From: Segnochrobactrum spirostomi
GTDB taxonomy: Bacteria > Pseudomonadota > Alphaproteobacteria > Rhizobiales > Segnochrobactraceae
Direction of reading: 5' to 3'
NCBI RefSeq assembly: GCF_009600605.1
Contig: NZ_VWNA01000001.1
Span: 2,094,501-2,158,500 of the forward strand
Length of the DNA stretch: 64,000 bases
The position numbers and the translations under genes are program-made. Below, piece by piece: positions 58,851 to 64,000 of this stretch. The notes under the pieces are model-generated. The model was not told the origin of the DNA. It made no database searches and was given only the letters and a program-made list of their open reading frames with translations. Each line of letters starts with the position of its first letter. Within the stretch, counting starts at the first letter, position 1.

Positions 58851-60029
58851 TCAGAAGCCCGCGCCGCGTGATTTGAGCAAGGTGTCGTAGATGTGCAGGG
58901 TCGCGTCCGTCATCTGAGCGAGCGAGAAGCGGGATGCGACGTGCGTCCAGGCCCGTGCCGCGAGCGCCGCGCGGGCCTCCGCGCTGAGGGCGAGGGCCGC
59001 CGCGATCGCGCCCGCGAGGGCGTCGGCGTCGTTCGGCGGCACCCGCCAGCCGGTGCGGGCGTCCTCCGCCACCTCCGGCGGGGCGAGCACGGTTTCCGAG
59101 ACGGCGCCGAGATCGGTGGCGACGAGGGGCACCCCGGCGGCCTGCGCCTCCACCGCCGCGCGGCCGAAGGCCTCCGGCTCGGTCGAGGCGACCGCCACCA
59201 CGTCGGCGAGCCTGAGCGCCGCCGGCACGTCCGAACAATGGCCGACGAGGAGGACGCGGTCGCCCAGCCCCGCCGCCGCGGCCTGGGCCTTGAGCGCCGC
59301 GGCATAATCGTCGCGCCCCTGGGCGTCGCCCGCAAGCACGGCGACGAGGTCCTTGTGGCCGGCGCGGTCGAGCCGGGCAAGCGCCTCGATCAGCACCCGC
59401 TGGCCCTTCCACCCGGTGAGCCGGGCGACCTGGAGCACGACCCGCGCGCCCGCGGGCAGCGCCCAGGCGGCGCGCAGGGCGGCGATTCGCTCCGGCCCGA
59501 CCGATTCGGGACGCAGCCCGGTCAGGTCCGAGCCGCGGGCGATCGCCACGATGCGGCCTTTCGCGAACGGATGGCGCTCGGCGACGAGGCGGCCGGTCCA
59601 TTCCGAATTGGCGATCACCACGTCGCCGCGCGCCATCACCGAATTGTAAAGGTTCTTGAAGCGCGAGCGCTCCTTGTAGGCGCCGTGGTAGGTGGTGACG
59701 AAGGGAACGCCGAGCCGCCGCGCCGCGCCGAGCGCCACCCAAGCCGGGGCGCGGCTGCGGGCATGGATGAGATCGACGCCCTCGGCCTTCGCCAGCGCCG
59801 CGAGGCGGCCGATATTGGCGATCATCGCGAGCGGGTTCTTGGTCGCGGCCGGAAAGTCGATCGGCTCGCCGCCGGCGGCGACGAGCTCCGGCACCATGCG
59901 CCCGCCCTGGCTCGCGACCAGCGCCCGCCCGCCCTTCGCGACGACGGCCGCCGCGACGTCGATCGCCGTGCGCTCGGCGCCGCCGGTTTCGAGCGTCGGC
60001 ACGATCTGCAGGATGGTCGGTCGGCGCAT
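58851..60029 (-). CDS. Glycosyltransferase family 4 protein
   Basis: A 392-residue GT-B fold enzyme. TILQIVPTLETGGAERTAIDVAAAV is the N-terminal acceptor-side signature; IHARSRAPAW, VTTYHG and ANSEWT follow; the C-terminal donor domain has VLQVARLTGWKG, LAGDAQGRDDY, LLVGHCSDVPAAL and EAFGRAAVEAQAAGVPLVATDLGAVSE (E-x7-E-like). Likely acts on a cell-surface polysaccharide. Monocistronic in appearance. Confidence 0.9.
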   Translation of the reverse strand: MRRPTILQIVPTLETGGAERTAIDVAAAVVAKGGRALVASQGGRMVPELVAAGGEPIDFPAATKNPLAMIANIGRLAALAKAEGVDLIHARSRAPAWVALGAARRLGVPFVTTYHGAYKERSRFKNLYNSVMARGDVVIANSEWTGRLVAERHPFAKGRIVAIARGSDLTGLRPESVGPERIAALRAAWALPAGARVVLQVARLTGWKGQRVLIEALARLDRAGHKDLVAVLAGDAQGRDDYAAALKAQAAAAGLGDRVLLVGHCSDVPAALRLADVVAVASTEPEAFGRAAVEAQAAGVPLVATDLGAVSETVLAPPEVAEDARTGWRVPPNDADALAGAIAAALALSAEARAALAARAWTHVASRFSLAQMTDATLHIYDTLLKSRGAGF

Positions 60030-60160
60030 CGCTTCGCCTCGTCGTTGCGGCCCGCCGAAAGGCGGCGCGCTTGGGCTTTTCCGATCGCGCCGGACGTGCC
60101 ATCACGGCGGCGCCGGCCGTGGGCGATCTCCGACCCGGGCCGTGGAGGACGAGGTTTAGG

Positions 60161-60934
60161 ATGGCTCAGGCGGCGCCGCAATTCCTCACCGTCGGAACGG
60201 GCAAGGCCGCGCGCCGCATCGCGGTGCTGCACCGGCCGGGGTCCGGACCGGGGGTTCTCTTTCTCAGCGGCTATCGCTCCGACATGCGCGGTTCCAAGGC
60301 CGAGGCGCTCGACGCCTGGGCGGCGCGCAGCGGCCGCGCCTTCACCCGGTTCGATTATTCCGGCCACGGCGAGGCGGGCGGGCGCTTCGAGGAAGGCACC
60401 ATCGGCCGCTGGTTCGAGGAGGCACAGGCCGTCTTCTCGACCTATGCCTCGGGGCCGACCATCGTCGTCGGCTCGTCCATGGGCGGCTGGCTCGCCCTCC
60501 TGCTCGCCCGCGCCCGGCTCAAGGCGGGCCGCCCGCTCGCCGGGCTCGTGCTGATCGCCCCGGCCCCCGATTTCACCGAGGACCTGATGTGGGCGCGCAT
60601 GCCCGACGACGTGCGCGCAACGCTGATGACCGAGGGTGTCTATCTCCAGCCGACCCCTTATGCGCCCGAGCCCTATCCGATCACCCGCGCCCTCATCGAG
60701 GACGGCCGCAATCATCTCCTCCTCGGCGGTCCGATCGAGACCGGCTGCCATGTCGAGATTCTCCAGGGCCTCGCCGACGAGGACGTGCCGTGGAGCCATG
60801 CGCTGCGCCTCGTCGATCGCCTCGCGACCGACGACGTGGTGCTCTCGCTCGTCAAGAATGCCGGCCACCGGCTGGCGCGCCCGGAAGACCTCGAGCGCAT
60901 GATCGGCGCGGTCGAGGCGATCTCGGCGGTCTGA
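60161..60934 (+). CDS. Alpha/beta hydrolase
   Basis: A 257-residue protein. GVLFLSGYRSDMRGSKAEALDAWA, FTRFDYSGHGEAGG, the nucleophile elbow VVGSSMGGWLALLLAR (GSSMGG) and a late NAGHRLARPEDLERM give the catalytic Ser and His. Resembles the YqiA/RBBP9 or carboxylesterase group. Substrate unknown. GGAGGAC GAGG precedes the ATG. Confidence 0.9.
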   Translation: MAQAAPQFLTVGTGKAARRIAVLHRPGSGPGVLFLSGYRSDMRGSKAEALDAWAARSGRAFTRFDYSGHGEAGGRFEEGTIGRWFEEAQAVFSTYASGPTIVVGSSMGGWLALLLARARLKAGRPLAGLVLIAPAPDFTEDLMWARMPDDVRATLMTEGVYLQPTPYAPEPYPITRALIEDGRNHLLLGGPIETGCHVEILQGLADEDVPWSHALRLVDRLATDDVVLSLVKNAGHRLARPEDLERMIGAVEAISAV

Positions 60935-60969
60935 GGCGCAGCCGCCGGGACCTCCCTTCACCCCGCCCT

Positions 60970-61908
60970 TCAGCCCCGGGCGCCGCGCGTCGCGAGCGGG
61001 TGGTGATCGGTGACGAGCTTCGTCAGCCGCTCGTCGAGCACGTGGGTGTAGATCTCGGTCGTCGAGATGTCGGCGTGGCCGAGCAGCGCCTGGACCACGC
61101 GCAGGTCCGCCCCGCCGGCGAGCAGGTGGCTCGCGAAGGCGTGGCGCAGCACGTGGGGCGAGATGCGCGCCGCCGCGATGCCGGCCGCGGCGGCGACCGT
61201 CTTGAGATCGCGGCCGAAGCTCTGGCGGGAGAGATGCCCGCTCTCGGATGCGGCGGGGAACAGCCACGGGCTCGCCCCCGGCGCCACCGCCTTGCGCAAC
61301 GCGACATAGTCGGCGACTGCCGCCTTCGCCCGCTCGCTCAAGGGCACCAGCCGCTCCTTGCCGCCCTTGCCGCGCACGATGATGACGGCGAGATCGGGCC
61401 GCGCCGCAGAGGCCGGCAGGCCGACGAGCTCGGACACGCGCATGCCCGTCGCATAGGCGAGTTCGACGAGGGCGACGAGCCGCGCCGCCGCGAGCCGGCG
61501 GGCGGGGGGCAGATCGTCCCGCCGCGCCTCCTCGCCGGCGCGGTCGAGGAGGGCGATCATCTCCTCCGCGCCGACCACCTTCGGCAGCGGCCGCCGCTTC
61601 TTCGGGGAATCGACGATCGCGGTCGGGTCGTCCGTCCGCACCCCTTCCGCGTGGAGGAAGCGGTGAAACCGCCGCAGCGCCGAGAGACGCCGGGCCTGGG
61701 TGGTCGAGGCGAAGCCGCTGTCGGCGAGGCTCTTCAGATAATCCGTCACGTCGGCGCGGGCCGCCTCGTGCAGCGCCCGGCCGCGGCGATCCAGAAAGCC
61801 GCCGAAATCCTCGAGGTCGCGGCGATAGGCGGCCAGCGTGTTCTCGGCGGCACCACGCTCGGCCGTCATCATTTCCAGGAACGCTTCGAGATGGCGCCCG
61901 CCGCGCAT
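60970..61908 (-). CDS. xerD: Tyrosine recombinase XerD
   Basis: A 312-residue recombinase for chromosome dimer resolution at dif. N-terminal SAM-like core-binding domain; catalytic Arg in ATGMRVSEL, Lys in GKGGKER, HVLRHAF (H-x-x-R), GHADI and Tyr in EIYTHV. It converges with the hydrolase gene. The XerD rather than XerC call rests on overall resemblance. Confidence 0.92.
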   Translation of the reverse strand: MRGGRHLEAFLEMMTAERGAAENTLAAYRRDLEDFGGFLDRRGRALHEAARADVTDYLKSLADSGFASTTQARRLSALRRFHRFLHAEGVRTDDPTAIVDSPKKRRPLPKVVGAEEMIALLDRAGEEARRDDLPPARRLAAARLVALVELAYATGMRVSELVGLPASAARPDLAVIIVRGKGGKERLVPLSERAKAAVADYVALRKAVAPGASPWLFPAASESGHLSRQSFGRDLKTVAAAAGIAAARISPHVLRHAFASHLLAGGADLRVVQALLGHADISTTEIYTHVLDERLTKLVTDHHPLATRGARG

Positions 61909-62155
61909 GGTTCGTCTCCGCCGCCGCGGCGGACCGGCCCGCCGCGCTCCGATCCTGCCCCGGCGCGCCTTTCGGGAGGGTGAATGTTAAGGCTGGTGCA
62001 ACGGATGCGCTTGTCGTCCGCGCCCACCGTGTTAACCTGTTCCAAACAGAGGGTGAACGCGAGGGCCGCGTTCGAAGGGCGAGACGGCAAAGCCGCCGCC
62101 GGCTGGACGCGGTTCGAACAGGGGCCGAAAGGCTCCGCAGCGGAGGAGTGCCGTG

Positions 62156-62521
62156 ATGGGGACCGAACGATCCGAGGGCCGACCCGCCGAGCGCTCGCTC
62201 AAAGAGCGTTTCCTGTCGCTTCGGGCGATGGCACTGCGGGACGTGTCGGCCGGCACCGGGGCCGTCGCGCTCGGCGCCGGCTTCGCCGACACGCCGTGCC
62301 GCATCGACGAGCCCGGCGCGCCGGCTTTGTCTGCCACCGCCGACCGCGCCCGCCGCATCTCGAACCGGCTCGCCGCCTTCGCAGGGGCCTTCGCCTTCAT
62401 CGGCGGGACGGCGATCGCCTGCCCGTTCGATGCCGACGAAGCCGCCGAGGGCGACCGCCTCGAAAGCGCCGACGAGGCCACCGGCTTCATCCCCCGCAGC
62501 GCCCTGCCGTTCGGCGACTGA
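62156..62521 (+). CDS. Small hypothetical protein
   Basis: A 121-residue protein I do not recognise. N terminus charged (MGTERSEGRPAERSLKERF), Ala/Gly-rich centre with a short hydrophobic stretch (LAAFAGAFAFIGGTAIA) and an acidic C terminus (DADEAAEGDRLESADE). GGAGGAG is 7 bases upstream of ATG 62156, a good site. It is divergent from xerD. No signal peptide is clear. Coding potential is moderate. Confidence 0.55.
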   Translation: MGTERSEGRPAERSLKERFLSLRAMALRDVSAGTGAVALGAGFADTPCRIDEPGAPALSATADRARRISNRLAAFAGAFAFIGGTAIACPFDADEAAEGDRLESADEATGFIPRSALPFGD

Positions 62522-63112
62522 GGCCGAGCGGGCGGAGAGCGATCCCCTCAGCAGAGGGCGGGCGACGGATGTGCGCCGATCCGGCCCTGATCGGGCTGGG
62601 ATCAGACGAAGAGCCGCGGGTCATTGCGCGATGTCGGCGGCCCAGAACGGACTGCCGGCTGACGCGCGCGTCCGAACCTCGGCAAGACCCCGGCCTTTCC
62701 TTCCGCCATCCCGATCACCGCCGCCCCGGCCGCGCCGCGCCCTCCATGAGGCCGGCTGCAGCGTGTTGTGCGCCTGAGACGGCCTGAGCGGGGACGCAAA
62801 GCGCGATTTGGCTGATGGCGTAAACGCAGAGCCCACTCAGGGGCTTGAATGTCGGAGTTGGATCGCGCCGGCGCCGAGGTCCCGATCCTTTGGCGCCATT
62901 GCCGGATCGGGTAGGCGGGACCCCCGCAGGATCCGACCGGCGGGGCCGGTGGACGGGGGCCGCTGCGGCGGAGATTGTCGGGAGCTTTTCCCCATCCCCC
63001 GCTCGGTGACGAACACCGCTTGCGGCGGCGGGATGCGCTGTGTATGGTCCGCGCCGCTTATCGACCCATCGGCGCCCGAATTTCGGGTGCCGACGCTGCC
63101 CAGAGCGGCTGC
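62522..63112. other. Intergenic region before tRNA-Ser, no gene seen
   Basis: About 590 bases with only short Arg-rich open frames on both strands. A 9-bp hairpin with one G-T pair (63071-63091) lies 22 bases before the tRNA. No clear promoter was found. Confidence 0.45.
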
Positions 63113-63202
<90 letters not shown>

Positions 63203-63337
63203 TTTCAAGCGATATGCGTTCAGAATATCCGAGGTCGAACCGACGCTCGGGCGGACGGAAGAGTCCCTGACGCGCGAGCGTCGTGCCCCCTCCCCACGCG
63301 AGGTCTCGCGGCGTCCGATCAAAGTGCGCCGCCCCCC

Positions 63338-64000
63338 TCACCCTCCGACGTCGAAGCGGATACCGGTCAACTGTTCGGCGGTGGTCCAGAGGCGGCTCGC
63401 GAGCGCGCAGTCGGTCGAGGCCGGCGGCAGTTTCGCCGGGGCCGGATCGCCTTTGATCTCGCGGATCCCGTTCGGCCCGTAATAGCCGCCGGCCAGGGCC
63501 TCGGGTGCGGTCGCGGCGAAGAGCTCGGGCAGCGCTCCTTGGCGAGCGCTGTGGCCGATCAGCGGCATGAGAAGGGGTCCTAGGAGCTTGTAGATGCCCT
63601 TGAGGTTCGCCTGCAGGTTCGTCACGGCGATGCCGGGATGGGCCGCGAGGCTCGCGATCGGCGATCCCGCAGCGCCGAGCCGCCGCTGGAGCTCCAGCGC
63701 GAAGATGAGATCGGCGAGCTTCGATTGTGTATAGGCACCGTTGAGCGGCGAATAAGCGCGTTCGCCTTGCAGATTGTCGAAGGCGATCTTGCCGCCGTGG
63801 GCCGCGATGCTCGAAAGCGTGACGATGCGGGTGCCGGCGATCGGCTTCAGGCGGGGAAACAGCAGAGCCGTCAGGGCGAACGGTCCGAGGACGTTCGTCG
63901 CGAATTGGCGCTCGTAGCCGTCTTCCGTGATCTCCCGCCTCGGCAGCGCCATCACCCCCGCATTGTTGATGAGGAGATCGAGTGAAGGGCCGGGGAAGCG
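63338..64000 (-). CDS. Short-chain dehydrogenase/reductase, 3' part of gene
   Basis: The gene enters from the right edge; the 5' end with the Gly-rich NAD(P) loop lies outside. Visible: LDLLINNAGV (NNAG), ATNVLGPFALTALL, IVTLSSIAAHGGK (catalytic Ser), YTQSKLADL (Tyr-x-x-x-Lys) and AAHPGIAVTNL. About 220 residues are seen. The late YYGPNGIREIKGDP suggests the retinol-dehydrogenase/WW-oxidoreductase-like subgroup. Substrate unknown. Confidence 0.9.
   Translation of the reverse strand, partial: RFPGPSLDLLINNAGVMALPRREITEDGYERQFATNVLGPFALTALLFPRLKPIAGTRIVTLSSIAAHGGKIAFDNLQGERAYSPLNGAYTQSKLADLIFALELQRRLGAAGSPIASLAAHPGIAVTNLQANLKGIYKLLGPLLMPLIGHSARQGALPELFAATAPEALAGGYYGPNGIREIKGDPAPAKLPPASTDCALASRLWTTAEQLTGIRFDVGG

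Noticed and set aside
62030-62050. CtrA half-site TTAACC upstream of the small unknown gene
   Set aside because: Only one TTAA is present; the second half reads CAAA, so the full motif is absent.
62602-62836. Minus-strand open frames of 65-71 codons
   Set aside because: Arg-rich, no ribosome-binding site and no resemblance to known proteins.

Overview
The window is a GC-rich chromosomal segment of an alphaproteobacterium, most probably of the order Hyphomicrobiales (Rhizobiales). This is inferred from gene order (pnp-rpsO-truB-rbfA-infB-ylxR-nusA-rimP; parB-parA-rsmG-mnmG-mnmE; rho-hemJ-hemE next to the PPDK-regulator/maf/aroE/coaE/dnaQ/secB block; trpF-trpB-trpA-accD-folC; hisB-hisH-hisA-hisF-hisE), from parS sites of the type TGTTTCACGTGAAACA, from a class I lysyl-tRNA synthetase, from a BA14K-like secreted protein and from a RIME-like palindromic repeat. 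Almost everything is core housekeeping. I saw no phage, insertion sequence, CRISPR array, secretion cluster or biosynthetic island.

The organising feature is a probable replication origin at about 23.2-23.6 kb, between hemE (leftward) and the PPDK/PEP-synthase regulator gene (rightward). The gap holds an AT-rich stretch with two perfect TTAA-N7-TTAA CtrA motifs, DnaA-box-like 9-mers and a 10-bp inverted repeat. Two perfect parS sites lie about 8 kb to the left in the mnmG-mnmE gap, beside the parA and parB genes. Nearly all genes left of the origin point away from it. This is the Caulobacter-like layout of origin next to hemE with parS a few kilobases away.

Layout: 0-9.3 kb translation/transcription operon (pnp to rimP, minus strand); 9.5-10.5 kb a secreted BA14K-like protein whose 5' part contains a RIME-like repeat; 10.6-16.8 kb parB-parA-rsmG-mnmG-parS-mnmE; 17-19.8 kb a DUF255 thioredoxin-fold protein and a short host-attachment-family protein; 20-23.2 kb rho, hemJ, hemE; 23.2-23.6 kb origin; 23.6-27.5 kb regulator-maf-aroE-coaE-dnaQ; 27.5-31.5 kb secB, fxsA and Tim44-like/mltA/Smr; 31.6-37.4 kb rplT, rpmI, ribF, a HAD phosphatase, an ABM protein, a His-rich COG0523 GTPase and a D,D-carboxypeptidase; 37.6-43.2 kb bolA and folC-accD-trpA-trpB-trpF; 43.4-47.0 kb DUF2218, lysK and an orphan histidine kinase; 47.4-52.3 kb rpmH-rnpA-yidC-engB-argB-HAD; 52.4-58 kb his operon, coaA, pyrF; 58-62 kb infC with an apparent AUU start, a glycosyltransferase, a hydrolase and xerD; 62-64 kb a small unknown protein, tRNA-Ser(CGA) and a partial SDR.

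Two genes (accD and the histidine kinase) carry single-base frame breaks in C/G runs. Their continuing homology suggests base-calling errors, or else recent mutations. The most interesting leads are the CtrA-type origin with its distant parS pair, the repeat read through in frame by a secreted protein gene, and the AUU start of infC.
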